A DNA stretch of 46,026 nt from Desulfocapsa sp. (GTDB lineage: Bacteria; Desulfobacterota; Desulfobulbia; Desulfobulbales; Desulfocapsaceae): NCBI GenBank assembly GCA_022712975.1, contig JAFLJO010000085.1, positions 1-46,026 on the forward strand, read 5' to 3'. The translations under genes were made by a program, and so were the position numbers. Numbering within the stretch: the stretch's first letter is position 1; every line of letters starts with the position of its first letter. Positions 16,676 through 25,906 of the stretch are shown one piece after another. Under the pieces are notes generated by a model. It had not been told where the DNA came from. It did not search any database and worked only from the letters and a program-made list of their open reading frames with translations.

Positions 16676-18067
16676 ATGTTTTGTTTACAGCGATTTGTTT
16701 GTTTTGTTCGTTACTCTCTGATTTCTATTCTAAAAAACCAGAAAACTGAAAGTGCTTTTAATCGTAATTGGTTGGAAGTATTACCACGACACTATCAGCT
16801 CTTAAGAGGGTGCTGTAAAAAGTCAGGATTTGCATGGTTAACTCTATTATCACTTTCGTTACTTGCAAATCATGCTCATGCTGAAAATCTCTCTACATCA
16901 ACTGCAGTACAAGAAAATATTAAAATCCTTATAGAGACCAGGAGTTGTCCCCAATGTGATTTGAGTGGCGCCAATCTAAGTCGTTTTGATCTTTCAGGTG
17001 CAAATCTTAATGGGGCTAATTTGTCTCGCTCGAAATTGGCACTCGCCAATCTTTCCGAAGCCAATCTTCAGAATGCTAATTTACGTGAAGCAAATTTTTC
17101 CGGAGCAGACCTTGCCAACACCGATATGCGGGGTGCTGATTTAACAGGAACAATTTTTGCCGGTGCATATATGGTAGGGACAATGCTGGATGGGAAAATG
17201 AAGAACACAGCTCCCTATGCCAGTGATAAAATCAGTGATGTTGAAGAATCTGTATATGTTGAAGACACAGGTAAATCTAAAAGACCTCAGGAAACAGAAG
17301 TTGTTAATCCTGTAGAGAGTGCCGTTTTTCCCTACGCAGAAACATCAGAAACAATGACTCCAAGTGAGAGTGCGGTTGCACCTGATGCGAAAGTTGCACC
17401 TGATATTGATGAAGTTCGTATTCAGGAAGATGTTGTAGCCACCTTAGCCACAGATGATTTGCCAGATATTTCTGAAACAAAAAAACATCCTGCTCCAGAA
17501 CAACTAACCGATGCTACTATTGAAAAAGCACCGGAAGCTGAGGACGTTTTGGTGAATGAAGTTCTTGTTGAAGAGAACAAGGTAGAAGATCTTGTTACTA
17601 ACGATAAAGAAAGTGTTGCAGAAAAAAGTCCTCAGTCCATTGATGTTCCGGAAGAATCTAAGGGAATAGTACAAAGTGTATTAAATATGTTTTCTTCAGC
17701 TGAACCTTCAACAGAGGTTTTGAGAAATGCTGCGGTGCTTCTTGACTCCAATCATTGTTATGGTTGTGACTTGCAGGGTGTAAATCTCAGTGGAGAAAAT
17801 TTAGATGGGGCAGATCTTGAAGGTGCTAATCTAAGTAACGCAATCTTAAAGGGTACTGATTTTGAAGGTGCTAACCTAAAAGGAGCAAATTTGAGTGGCG
17901 CAGATCTTTCCGGTGCAGATCTGTCAGAGGCTGATCTATATAAAGCTGATTTGTCAGGTGCTAATCTTAGCGATGCAAATCTTGAGAAGATCCTGCTTGA
18001 TGATGCTAATTTTACTGGTGTTATAGGTTATAATAGTCCAGGGATCTTGTTGCTCGATGCTCAATAA
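16676..18067 (+). CDS. Envelope pentapeptide-repeat protein with two repeat blocks
   Basis: A 463-residue protein. Residues 1-50 are basic, 52-69 form a signal or anchor (ending NHAHA). Block one (about 91-170) and block two (about 361-455) are runs of A(D/N)LxG-type pentapeptide repeats, which fold as a right-handed quadrilateral beta-helix. Each block begins with the same cap: SCPQCDLSGANL and HCYGCDLQGVNL, a CxxC pair directly ahead of the helix. They are joined by a roughly 180-residue acidic, low-complexity linker rich in Glu, Val, Ser and Pro. Function is unknown; the cap could bind metal or heme-free disulfide. The length of the pre-signal N-terminus is unusual and a later start is possible. 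Confidence 0.8.
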   Translation: MFCLQRFVCFVRYSLISILKNQKTESAFNRNWLEVLPRHYQLLRGCCKKSGFAWLTLLSLSLLANHAHAENLSTSTAVQENIKILIETRSCPQCDLSGANLSRFDLSGANLNGANLSRSKLALANLSEANLQNANLREANFSGADLANTDMRGADLTGTIFAGAYMVGTMLDGKMKNTAPYASDKISDVEESVYVEDTGKSKRPQETEVVNPVESAVFPYAETSETMTPSESAVAPDAKVAPDIDEVRIQEDVVATLATDDLPDISETKKHPAPEQLTDATIEKAPEAEDVLVNEVLVEENKVEDLVTNDKESVAEKSPQSIDVPEESKGIVQSVLNMFSSAEPSTEVLRNAAVLLDSNHCYGCDLQGVNLSGENLDGADLEGANLSNAILKGTDFEGANLKGANLSGADLSGADLSEADLYKADLSGANLSDANLEKILLDDANFTGVIGYNSPGILLLDAQ

Positions 18068-18086
18068 TAGCGTCTAATGTATTTTT

Positions 18087-18662
18087 TTATTTCCAGTTTA
18101 GAATAACGTTAAGTGACTTCGAGATCTTGTCCTCGATCATCATGGTGTCAGAGGTCAGGATATTTTCAATGCTATCCACCTGATCTTGAAGGGTGCCTGC
18201 TATGATTTCCAGGTTTTGAATTGTTTCCGCAGCAGTACTTTCTGTCACATCCATGGCTTGACGTAAATCTTCTGCGCTTCGTAAGAGTCCCCGCATTGTA
18301 GAAATTTTTTCAAGCCTGAGAAAAAGCTCCGTGAAGTTAATGGGCTTTTGAAGATAGTCAGATGCACCCTTTTTCATGGCTTCAACGGCTGTATCAACTG
18401 AAGAATGGGCGGTTATCAGTATTACTTCTATATTTCTCTCAAGTTCTTTTGCAAATTCCAGAACTTCAATTCCGCCTATCTCACCAGGCATCATAAGATC
18501 GGTAAGAACTACATCAATATGATTAGTTGAGAGAAGATCATTTCCCTTGTGTCCATCTTCAGCCAGAAGAACCTCATACTGTTCTCTAATAAGGCGCTGT
18601 TCCAGAAGTCTTCTGATAACAGGATCATCATCGACTACAAGTATTGTTAGATTATTCATCAC
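18087..18662 (-). CDS. Response regulator with receiver domain and helical tail
   Basis: A 191-residue protein: receiver domain (1-120) with acidic residues VVDDDP, phosphoacceptor Asp55 in VVLTDLMMPG and Lys in YLQKPIN, followed by a mainly helical, probably coiled-coil tail without an output motif. It is the last gene of the chemosensory operon, 6 bp after cheR, so it is a CheY-like output candidate or phosphate sink for the CheA here. The tail sets it apart from a standard single-domain CheY of about 125 residues. Confidence 0.85.
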   Translation of the reverse strand: MMNNLTILVVDDDPVIRRLLEQRLIREQYEVLLAEDGHKGNDLLSTNHIDVVLTDLMMPGEIGGIEVLEFAKELERNIEVILITAHSSVDTAVEAMKKGASDYLQKPINFTELFLRLEKISTMRGLLRSAEDLRQAMDVTESTAAETIQNLEIIAGTLQDQVDSIENILTSDTMMIEDKISKSLNVILNWK

Positions 18663-18668
18663 AGAACC

Positions 18669-19511
18669 TCAATTTTTTTTCTGGTAGAAAATTGCACGCA
18701 AGTGTCTTTTCGGTATAAAACGTGGGCAAATACCTGTGAGCGATTCGGTTGAGCCTATAATTAGAAAACCATCATCCGCAAGACTATCAGCTAATTTGTT
18801 AAAAAGTTTTTTCCTGTCAGCAAGAGTGAAGTAAATAGCAACGTTTCGACAAAGGATAATGTCAAATTTACCAAGACCTGTAAAAGGGAGCATCAGATTG
18901 AGTTTGCGGAAATTTACCATACCGCGTAATTGATCTTTTACCTTCCAGGAACCTCCAAACAGGGTGAAATGTTTTTGCAAGGTTTGACGAGGTAGACCAC
19001 GTTCAATCTCAAATTTGTTATATTTTCCATAGCTTGCCTGTTTTACGGCACCGTCGGAAATATCTGTACCAAGAAGTTTGAAATTGAATTTATCAATTTG
19101 TGTGCCGAGCAAATCACGAATGGTCATGGCGACAGAATAGAGTTCCTGACCCGTGGAGGAGGCAGCACTCCATATTTTGATATTTGTTTTCAATCGCGGG
19201 GAGCTTGGAGTTCGAAGGTCAATTATTTCCGGTAAAATTTTATGTTTGAGGAGCTCAAACGGACCATTATCTCTAAAAAATAATGTTTCATTTGTGGAAA
19301 TTGCATCAATGATTTGTCGTTCTATTATTTTACCGGGATCTTTTTTAGCCTTGTTGTACAGTTCCTGATAGGACGAGCAACCAAGCTCTTCTGCAATGGA
19401 TGAAAGTCTGGTTTCAAAAAGATACGACTTACTTTGGTCAAGATATATCCCTGATATATCCTGGATGTATTGAGCTATAGTTTTAAGCTCTGCAGGGCTT
19501 ATCTTTATCAT
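18669..19511 (-). CDS. cheR: Chemoreceptor methyltransferase CheR
   Basis: A 280-residue S-adenosylmethionine-dependent methyltransferase that methylates receptor glutamates. The N-terminal helical domain leads to STNETLFFRD, the SAM-binding block IWSAASSTGQELYS and the ILCRNVAIYF motif typical of CheR. Position between cheB and the response regulator fits the operon. Its presence implies that methyl-accepting receptors exist elsewhere in the genome, since none is encoded here. Confidence 0.94.
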   Translation of the reverse strand: MIKISPAELKTIAQYIQDISGIYLDQSKSYLFETRLSSIAEELGCSSYQELYNKAKKDPGKIIERQIIDAISTNETLFFRDNGPFELLKHKILPEIIDLRTPSSPRLKTNIKIWSAASSTGQELYSVAMTIRDLLGTQIDKFNFKLLGTDISDGAVKQASYGKYNKFEIERGLPRQTLQKHFTLFGGSWKVKDQLRGMVNFRKLNLMLPFTGLGKFDIILCRNVAIYFTLADRKKLFNKLADSLADDGFLIIGSTESLTGICPRFIPKRHLRAIFYQKKN

Positions 19512-19556
19512 GTTTTTATTAAAGAGTCCTTTGAAAGAGTCATTTCGGAAAGGTTC

Positions 19557-20708
19557 CTAGCGGACACTTTTTACAATTTCATCGGCAATTTTATTTAACG
19601 GGGCGATCACATCAGATAAGCCTGATTCGATTGGTTTTTTGGGCATACCAAATACAACGCAGGTCTCCTCATTCTGAGCTATGACCATAGCACCTTTCTG
19701 TTTTAATATTTCGAGACCTTTGGTTCCATCAGACCCCATGCCTGTCATTATGACTGCCGTGGTTCTACCAACATAATAGTCACCAACCGATCTGAAAAGG
19801 TAATCAGCAGAGGGTTTGCAGGAGTTCTCAGGAGGGTCATTGGTGATTTTTATTTGTCTGTTGCGACCATCAGCGCTTGCAGTAAGTTTCATCTGTTTGC
19901 CGCCGGGAGCAATATATACCGTATTGTCCAATAAGTCTTCTCTATCTTCAGCTTCTTTAACAGTTAAAGCGCACTTAGCATTTAGGCTAGTGGCCAGAGA
20001 TTTTGTGAAAACTGGAGGCATGTGCTGAACAATGACAATGGGTACACCCAAGTTCCCAGGTAACATGGGCAGCATTTGAGTAAGTGCATTAGGGCCGCCG
20101 GTTGAAATACCAATTGTGATAATTTCTGATTTTCCACGCCTTATAGAAGGTTTTGCCTGGGCGCTGATTTTATTAACGGCCCGAACAGGAGGAAGACGGA
20201 CTTTTGATAATGGTTTAAGTGGTTTATTACGCAGGACAGGTCGGGTTGTTTTGTTAAATTTCCCTTTATTACACAACAGTGAAGCTGCAGTTTTGGAACG
20301 TCTAAACTCTCTTATAATGGGTGCGATAGCATTTTTTAGTTGTTTTTTACTTTCTTCAGCGTTTTTAGATGTGGGCTTAAGAATAAAGTCAAAAGCCCCG
20401 AGTTCCAGAGCTTTCATGGTCATCACACCACCATCACTTGTTAGTGTGGAGACCATAATGGCGCCAATTTCAGGGTGCTTGCATTGTAAACCTCTCAACA
20501 CTTCAATACCATTCATTACAGGCATTTCTATATCAAGTGTGAGTAAATCAGGTTTAAGGCTAACAATCTTAGACATGGCAATTTTGCCATTATGGGCAAC
20601 ACCTACCACCTCAACCCCTGGTATCTCAGCTAATATATCAGAGACTGCTTTTCGGTAGACAATGGTGTCATCAACAACCAGTACACGAAGTTTTTTTCCT
20701 ATAATCAT
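19557..20708 (-). CDS. cheB: Chemotaxis methylesterase/deamidase CheB
   Basis: A 383-residue protein with an N-terminal receiver (Asp59 in DLLTLDIEMPVMNG) and a C-terminal methylesterase domain. The catalytic triad is visible: Ser202 in GISTGGPNAL, His229 in VIVQHMPP and the Asp in MTGMGSDGTKG. A basic, Pro-rich linker (about residues 138-190) joins the domains. It overlaps cheW by 4 bp. It reverses CheR methylation when phosphorylated by CheA. Confidence 0.95.
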   Translation of the reverse strand: MIIGKKLRVLVVDDTIVYRKAVSDILAEIPGVEVVGVAHNGKIAMSKIVSLKPDLLTLDIEMPVMNGIEVLRGLQCKHPEIGAIMVSTLTSDGGVMTMKALELGAFDFILKPTSKNAEESKKQLKNAIAPIIREFRRSKTAASLLCNKGKFNKTTRPVLRNKPLKPLSKVRLPPVRAVNKISAQAKPSIRRGKSEIITIGISTGGPNALTQMLPMLPGNLGVPIVIVQHMPPVFTKSLATSLNAKCALTVKEAEDREDLLDNTVYIAPGGKQMKLTASADGRNRQIKITNDPPENSCKPSADYLFRSVGDYYVGRTTAVIMTGMGSDGTKGLEILKQKGAMVIAQNEETCVVFGMPKKPIESGLSDVIAPLNKIADEIVKSVR

Positions 20709-21169
20709 TTTTGAGTTTCTTCTAATTTCAGAACTTTATCAACATCAAGAATTCCGATAAGTTTATCTTTGGTTTTATATACACCAGTAAAAAATTCACC
20801 TTGAATGCCGCCCATATTTGACGGTGGTGGCTCAAATTTAGAGGTATCTGCCTGAACAACATCGCTGATTTTCTTTACCAGTAGGCCAATATGTTCACCT
20901 TTAGAATTTACGATTATGTTTCTTGGATCCTCAGACATATTTGTTTCACCAAGTCCAAGTTTTTTACTGAGATCAATACTTGTGATAATCTGTCCACGTA
21001 AGTTTAATATCCCAAGAACATAACTTGGAGCCTGCGGTACGGTTGTCATATCAATGAGTTTATTGATTTCCTGGATTTTCAATATATCCATTCCGCAAAG
21101 AGCATTCCCAACGAGGAAGGTTGACAGCTCCACAAGGTTTTTATTTATTCCATCATTTTCCCTATCCAT
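20705..21169 (-). CDS. cheW: Coupling protein CheW
   Basis: A 154-residue CheW-fold adaptor with the typical blocks GMDILKIQEINKL, VLGILNLRGQIITSIDLSKKLG and GLLVKKISDVV. It links receptors to CheA. It follows cheA after 133 bp that contain a REP-like hairpin, and its stop overlaps the cheB start, so cheW-cheB-cheR and the regulator form a tight unit. Confidence 0.93.
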   Translation of the reverse strand: MDRENDGINKNLVELSTFLVGNALCGMDILKIQEINKLIDMTTVPQAPSYVLGILNLRGQIITSIDLSKKLGLGETNMSEDPRNIIVNSKGEHIGLLVKKISDVVQADTSKFEPPPSNMGGIQGEFFTGVYKTKDKLIGILDVDKVLKLEETQK

Positions 21170-21222
21170 TTAGTTTTCTCCCAGTGAAACAATTCAAAAT
21201 GTTATTATTTTGGTACTTCGCT

Positions 21223-21282
21223 GGAGCAGGCTTGTAGCCTGCTCCGTTGTTGGGGGCAATCTACAAAGATTGAACCAGCAAC
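21223..21282. repeat. Pair of REP-like hairpins between cheA and cheW
   Basis: First hairpin: perfect 10-bp arms GGAGCAGGCT and AGCCTGCTCC around a 3-base loop (21223-21245). Second hairpin: GTTGTTGG...CAATC pairing with GATTG...CCAGCAAC (21246-21282, one mismatch). The tandem pair resembles a BIME-type unit mobilised by Y1 (RAYT) transposases; none is present in the window. Confidence 0.7.
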
Positions 21283-21302
21283 CAGAAACTGCTTACAGGG
21301 TA

Positions 21303-24173
21303 TCAATGAAGCTGTTTGACATAATGGTGTACAGAGGCCATTAGTTTTTCTTTGTCAAGTTTGATGTGATATTCATCAACTCCGGCTGCCTTTCCCTTTG
21401 CAACATCTTCTTCACCAGCGAGTGTGGTCAGTGCAATAATGGGTATTTTTGAAAAACGAGCATCTTTTCGTATGGTTTCTGTGAGTTCAAAGCCATTCAT
21501 GTTAGGCATCTCAATATCAGTTACCACAACGCTTATCTCATCACCATGCTGTTGAAGAAGTTCCCAGGCAATTGCGCCATCTTCACCTCCTATGACATCA
21601 TATCCTGAATCTGTCATATAACTTTTGACCTGATTCATGAAAAATTTTGAGTCTTCAGCAATAAGTATTGTCGGAACGACACCGCCATCATCGGCAGCTT
21701 CATAAACCTCATTGTCTTCAAACCATTCTGGAAATAATGCTCCAACAACTTCAAAAATATCAACAAGCATGGTTGTTTGACCCTCGATGATTGTAGACCC
21801 CATGATTCCCGGTTGTTTGAGAGTAACATCATCTATTGACACAGAAATCTGCATCGCATCTATGGGACCGATGGCAAGAAGACCTACAAGTTGTGACGCA
21901 ATATTAAAGACGATAACAAGGAGGTCATCTTGATCAGCGATGGGCTGCACCATGGCAACATCATCAACAGCAAGAAGCGAGAGACTTCCTCCCCGATATT
22001 GCATAACCCGTTTACCGCCAAGCTCTTCAATGTCTGAACGTTTTATTTTTTCAATTCTTTCCACTTGATTTAAGGGAACAGCAAATTGTTCTTGTTCTGA
22101 GCTTCTAAAGGTTAGCAGAGCCTGTTTGTCTTTTTGAGCTTTTACGAGATCTTCTGCGGCCTGGGCAACCTCACTGGCTCTATCAGATCCATCAATTGAT
22201 GTGAGTTCCGCCATGATAGCGATGTTTGCAACATCAAGAATCAATGCGATACGGCCATCACCCATAATGGTTGCACCGGCGTAGCCTTTACAAGCCTGCA
22301 GATGTTTTCCAAGTGGTTTGATGACAATTTCTTCTGAATCCTGAAGCTTATCAACAATTAAGCCATATTTAAGCGAACCGTTTGATACAACAACAATATT
22401 TAAAGCGCTGGATGCTGTATAGCGTCTGTCATCAAGAGACCGATCGCTATCTTTACTGGCGGCAAGTTCCTGTGCTCGTAGAATGGCTTCTTCTTCGGGA
22501 TCCAGAGCTGTCTCTTTACCTCGACGATCGCAAATCCTTTCTCGTCGATCATCTCTAAATTTGTCTTCTTCCTGGTCAAAATAGGTTCTTTTTATACCAA
22601 GAACATCGGCAAGGCGTATGAGCGGTAGAAGATTTCCACGAAGTCTTACCACTTCTGCGTTTCCAACCCTTTCAATACGGTCTTTTACCTGACCTGCAGG
22701 AATGCGGAGTAATTCTTCAAGATTAACCTGAGGAATTGCATAGCGTTCACCACCTGTCATAATGATCTGACAAGGGATAATTGCAAGGGTGAGTGGAAGC
22801 TTGATGCGGATTGTGGTACCCCGACCAACTTCTGAAATAATATCAACCTGACCTCCAAGCTGATCAAGATTGGTCTTAACAACATCCATCCCCACACCAC
22901 GACCCGAAACATCAGTAACCTCTTTGGCTGTGGAGAAACCTGGCAGGAGTATTAGATTAACCTTTTCCTTGTCAGACATTAACTGCGCCTGTTCGGGAGT
23001 AATTAAACCTTTATTAATTGCTGCTTCAGCAAGAACCTCACCATCAAGTCCTTTACCATCGTCACTGATCTCAATTACAACCTGACCGGCAGCATGATAG
23101 GCTTTGAGGATAACCAGTCCTTTTGCAGGTTTACCAACTTTTGTACGCTCGGCAGGGGATTCAATGCCGTGATCAACAGAATTCCGAACAAGATGGGTAA
23201 GGGGGTCATTGATGGATTCAATAATAGTCTTATCCAGCTCCACATCTTTACCAACGATTGTAAGGTCAATAGTTTTATTGAGCTTTGCAGAAAGATCTCG
23301 TACTACTCGTGGAAATTTCCCAAAAACGTTTCCAATTGGCTGCATGCGTGTCAACATAATTGCCTCTTGTAGTTCGGAGGTAATTAAATCAATTCGTTGA
23401 CCAACACTTTCTGCATTTTGAGTATCTCCTGAAGATATAGTTTGCAAAAGTTGATTGCGGCTGAGAACCAGCTCGCCTGCAAGTGTCATTAATGAATCCA
23501 GCAGACTTACATGCACCCGGATACTGCTATCCACTTTCACTTTGGCAGCTGCTTTTTTCACAGGTGGTGATTGTTTTTTGAGAGGCGCTTGAACCACAGG
23601 TTTAGGAGTGGGTTCCGCTACCACAACAGGTTCTGGTTCCGGTGCTGGCTCAGGATCTGGCTCTGGTACCGGTACCGGTACAGTTTCTACAACTTCAGGT
23701 GCAGAAATAGTTTCAACAACTGGTGGTTCTGTCGTAACTATCTCAGCCACAGGTGCAGGTTCCTCTTTCGCAGCTGGCTGTGTGAAATCACCATCATATA
23801 TAGCATTTAGAGGAACCACATGTTCCTCAATAGTATAGTTGTTGGAGTTGCTGACATCCTCAATCATTGTGTTAAGTTTATCAGATGCCTGAAGAAGGAC
23901 ATTTATGATTTCAGGAGTAGGCACCAATTTAGAGCTACGAATGAGTCCCAGAACATTTTCCATAACATGGGAAAGATCCTGGATAACAGTGAGCCCCATA
24001 AATCCCGCACCGCCTTTAATGGAATGTGCTGCCCTGAATACCTTGTTAACCAGATCCTCGTCGATATTAGCCCCGTCTTCTTCAATGGCCAGGAGGTCGT
24101 TTTCTATGTCGGCGAGATGTTCTAGTGATTCTTCTATAAAACCTTGGAGTATCTCATCATCTTCTATTTGCAT
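21303..24173 (-). CDS. cheA: Hybrid chemotaxis histidine kinase CheA with C-terminal receiver
   Basis: A 956-residue kinase. Order of domains: Hpt with phospho-His50 (RAAHSIKGGAGF); a Pro/Glu/Val-rich linker (about 135-205); dimerisation domain; HATPase with VRNSVDHGIE, GDDGKGLDG-like and DVSGRGVGMDVV boxes (about 320-430); a CheW-like domain interrupted by a charged insert (about residues 530-590, rich in Asp/Arg); a second CheW-like segment (about 665-815); and a receiver with Asp in VVVTDIEMPNMNG. The usual CheY-binding P2 domain is replaced by the low-complexity linker. Such CheA-REC hybrids are common in type IV pilus or alternative-function chemosensory systems. Start ATG has a GGAG box. 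Confidence 0.93.
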   Translation of the reverse strand: MQIEDDEILQGFIEESLEHLADIENDLLAIEEDGANIDEDLVNKVFRAAHSIKGGAGFMGLTVIQDLSHVMENVLGLIRSSKLVPTPEIINVLLQASDKLNTMIEDVSNSNNYTIEEHVVPLNAIYDGDFTQPAAKEEPAPVAEIVTTEPPVVETISAPEVVETVPVPVPEPDPEPAPEPEPVVVAEPTPKPVVQAPLKKQSPPVKKAAAKVKVDSSIRVHVSLLDSLMTLAGELVLSRNQLLQTISSGDTQNAESVGQRIDLITSELQEAIMLTRMQPIGNVFGKFPRVVRDLSAKLNKTIDLTIVGKDVELDKTIIESINDPLTHLVRNSVDHGIESPAERTKVGKPAKGLVILKAYHAAGQVVIEISDDGKGLDGEVLAEAAINKGLITPEQAQLMSDKEKVNLILLPGFSTAKEVTDVSGRGVGMDVVKTNLDQLGGQVDIISEVGRGTTIRIKLPLTLAIIPCQIIMTGGERYAIPQVNLEELLRIPAGQVKDRIERVGNAEVVRLRGNLLPLIRLADVLGIKRTYFDQEEDKFRDDRRERICDRRGKETALDPEEEAILRAQELAASKDSDRSLDDRRYTASSALNIVVVSNGSLKYGLIVDKLQDSEEIVIKPLGKHLQACKGYAGATIMGDGRIALILDVANIAIMAELTSIDGSDRASEVAQAAEDLVKAQKDKQALLTFRSSEQEQFAVPLNQVERIEKIKRSDIEELGGKRVMQYRGGSLSLLAVDDVAMVQPIADQDDLLVIVFNIASQLVGLLAIGPIDAMQISVSIDDVTLKQPGIMGSTIIEGQTTMLVDIFEVVGALFPEWFEDNEVYEAADDGGVVPTILIAEDSKFFMNQVKSYMTDSGYDVIGGEDGAIAWELLQQHGDEISVVVTDIEMPNMNGFELTETIRKDARFSKIPIIALTTLAGEEDVAKGKAAGVDEYHIKLDKEKLMASVHHYVKQLH

Positions 24174-24364
24174 AAGCCGGCTCCTGCCAAACGAAAAATT
24201 GGGAATTTGCTGAAAGAATAATAAAAAACTCTCAACTGTTGTTATTAAAAAAAAAATAAATAAAAAGCGGTATGATTAATTTATTCTATACGTAGGCACA
24301 ATTGAATGTACAGGGATTTTTTTTAAAAAAAGAATAGATCGGAAGAAAAACTGGAGGAAGGTTG

Positions 24365-24404
24365 TCATTCACCACAATTTACTGGTTTGTTTTGTGGTGA
24401 ATGA
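24365..24404. repeat. Perfect 13-bp inverted repeat
   Basis: TCATTCACCACAA (24365-24377) and its exact inverse (24392-24404) enclose a 14-base loop. No T-run follows. It lies between the end of the FKBP gene and cheA. The TTCACCA core resembles the end motif of the 7.9-kb hairpin. Confidence 0.65.
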
Positions 24405-24458
24405 ACCTGTGTCTGGATAAAATCGGGGCAGGAGATATTTACTGAAAAGCAGTATTTG

Positions 24459-24905
24459 TCAATTTTTTTCTATTTCCAGTACGGTTATTTCGTAGTTGAG
24501 CGAGTGCCCTGCAAGGGGATGATTGTAGTCTATCATGATGCTGTCTTCTTTCAGTTCAACAATGGTTGCAGGGACTTGGTGGGTGACACCACCACTGTCA
24601 ACATCCATGGAAATAACAAGACCAACTTTCGGTTCTATTTTGTCAGCAAATGGATTCTTGGGGATTTCCTGAATGAGATCACTGCGCCGTATACCATATG
24701 AACCTTGCTCGGCTTCAAGGTGTACTTTACGCATTTCTCCTACCTGCATTCCCAAGAGGATGCGTTGGATAGGTTTTGGCGTCCCTTCTTCTCCCAGTTG
24801 GATGACCAATGGGTCTGATTGTTCCACGGTTTCAAAAACGGTCTCATTGTCAAGAGTACCGATAAGTGCAACTGTAACTTTATTGTTTTTTTCTACTTGT
24901 ATCAT
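24459..24905 (-). CDS. FKBP-type peptidyl-prolyl isomerase (SlyD-like)
   Basis: A 148-residue single-domain protein. The N-terminal FKBP strands and the C-terminal block DYNHPLAGHSLNYEITV are the SlyD signature, with the insert-in-flap domain in between. SlyD-type enzymes isomerise prolyl bonds and act as chaperones. The His-rich metal-binding tail of E. coli SlyD is absent here. It is a monocistronic gene facing the his genes across a 390-bp gap. Confidence 0.9.
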   Translation of the reverse strand: MIQVEKNNKVTVALIGTLDNETVFETVEQSDPLVIQLGEEGTPKPIQRILLGMQVGEMRKVHLEAEQGSYGIRRSDLIQEIPKNPFADKIEPKVGLVISMDVDSGGVTHQVPATIVELKEDSIMIDYNHPLAGHSLNYEITVLEIEKN

Positions 24906-25108
24906 CTAAAGAACTTATGCTCCTTTAATCTGGTTGGAATTTGTTAACAACTTTTATTTGAGCAGTATACTCTAAACTATCACTTGGGCTTTGGCAATGT
25001 TTTGTGGGAGCTATCATGAAAGATTGTTCGTGAGTCTTCTTTGGTAATATATAGAGCTGTTTCTTGACAAATGATAGAGACAGTCATAGATTGTGTTGTT
25101 TTATATTG

Positions 25109-25168
25109 AGGAACGTATACGAAAAAACTTGCGGCGTAATATGCTCAACTTATTTTGTTCCCGTTCCT
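25109..25168. repeat. Modular hairpin element C (short form, arm X)
   Basis: A 60-bp version of the family with termini AGGAACGT (25109) and CGTTCCT (ending 25168), inner AAAACTTG on the left and CTCAACTT on the right, and module X in inverse orientation, CGGCGTAATA (25132-25141). The central stem is missing, as in an internal deletion derivative. No other feature is seen in the 24,906-25,293 gap. Confidence 0.65.
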
Positions 25169-25293
25169 AGTTTGAAAACGATTGCACTAAATGAGCTGTA
25201 TTATCCCATTGCTTCAAACTGTTTTCATTTGATCTTTTCTACAAAGTAGCAAATGAAAAAGTATACTGGCGGGTTTGGGAGATGGGGTAAGAT

Positions 25294-25461
25294 GTGAAAT
25301 TAGAATGCGAAAAATTTAAAGAATTCATGGAATCTGAAGAGGCTGAATGTCGTCACCCTGATGATTATTGTCAGATCAGAACTTCCTGCATGATTAACTA
25401 TATTGGAAAAGAACGGAAAAGAGAACAGGCCCAGGAAAAGAAGAAGGCTACTCAGGAATAA
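25294..25461 (+). CDS. 55-residue Cys-containing small protein upstream of hisI
   Basis: A GTG-started frame of 55 residues ending 5 bp before hisI, with GGGGTAAG upstream as ribosome-binding site. Four cysteines are at residues 5, 19, 26 and 32 ([14 protein letters not shown] is the core), and the C-terminal 16 residues are Lys/Glu-rich helix. The tight spacing to hisI and the clean end-to-end frame make it likely to be translated. The Cys pattern suggests metal binding, probably zinc or iron; no family is recognised. Confidence 0.6.
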   Translation: MKLECEKFKEFMESEEAECRHPDDYCQIRTSCMINYIGKERKREQAQEKKKATQE

Positions 25462-25466
25462 TCGTT

Positions 25467-25859
25467 ATGATAGAATTAGATTTTGCAAAAGATAGTGAAG
25501 GGCTCTTGCCTGCAATAGTTCAGGATGCTAAAAGTGGCGAAGTATTAATGCTTGCCTATATAAATAAGGAGTCCTGGGAAAAAACTCTGGATACCGGCAA
25601 GGCTCATTACTGGAGTAGATCACGACAGAAACTGTGGCTCAAGGGTGAATCATCCGGGCATGTGCAAAAAATTCGTGAAATCCTGATCGATTGTGATCAG
25701 GATACAGTTGTTTTTAAGGTTGAACAGCTAGGTGGTGCCGCTTGTCACAAAGGGTATTGTTCCTGTTTTTTTCGACGTGTGGCAGGAAGCGGTGAAGTTG
25801 AAACTATTGGAGAGAGAGTATTCGATCCAGCAGTGGTTTACGGAGAAAAAAATAAATAA
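25467..25859 (+). CDS. hisI: Phosphoribosyl-AMP cyclohydrolase
   Basis: A 130-residue stand-alone HisI, catalysing the third step of histidine synthesis by opening the adenine ring of PR-AMP. Conserved blocks are [31 protein letters not shown], the Mg/Zn site [12 protein letters not shown] and the zinc cysteines in [11 protein letters not shown]. There is no fused PR-ATP pyrophosphatase (HisE) domain. It precedes hisG by 47 bp. Confidence 0.96.
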   Translation: MIELDFAKDSEGLLPAIVQDAKSGEVLMLAYINKESWEKTLDTGKAHYWSRSRQKLWLKGESSGHVQKIREILIDCDQDTVVFKVEQLGGAACHKGYCSCFFRRVAGSGEVETIGERVFDPAVVYGEKNK

Positions 25860-25906
25860 AATAACTATTCCTCATAACTGAAAGGAATACGATTTTGGAG
25901 AATAAT

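Noticed and set aside
20116..20658. Plus-strand 180-residue frame in cheB
   Set aside because: Antisense shadow of cheB, which has complete domains and catalytic residues.
23571..23838. Plus-strand frames rich in Gly/Ser/Thr or Arg/Tyr/Phe
   Set aside because: They are the reverse of the proline- and glutamate-rich linker of cheA; repetitive codons there create open frames.
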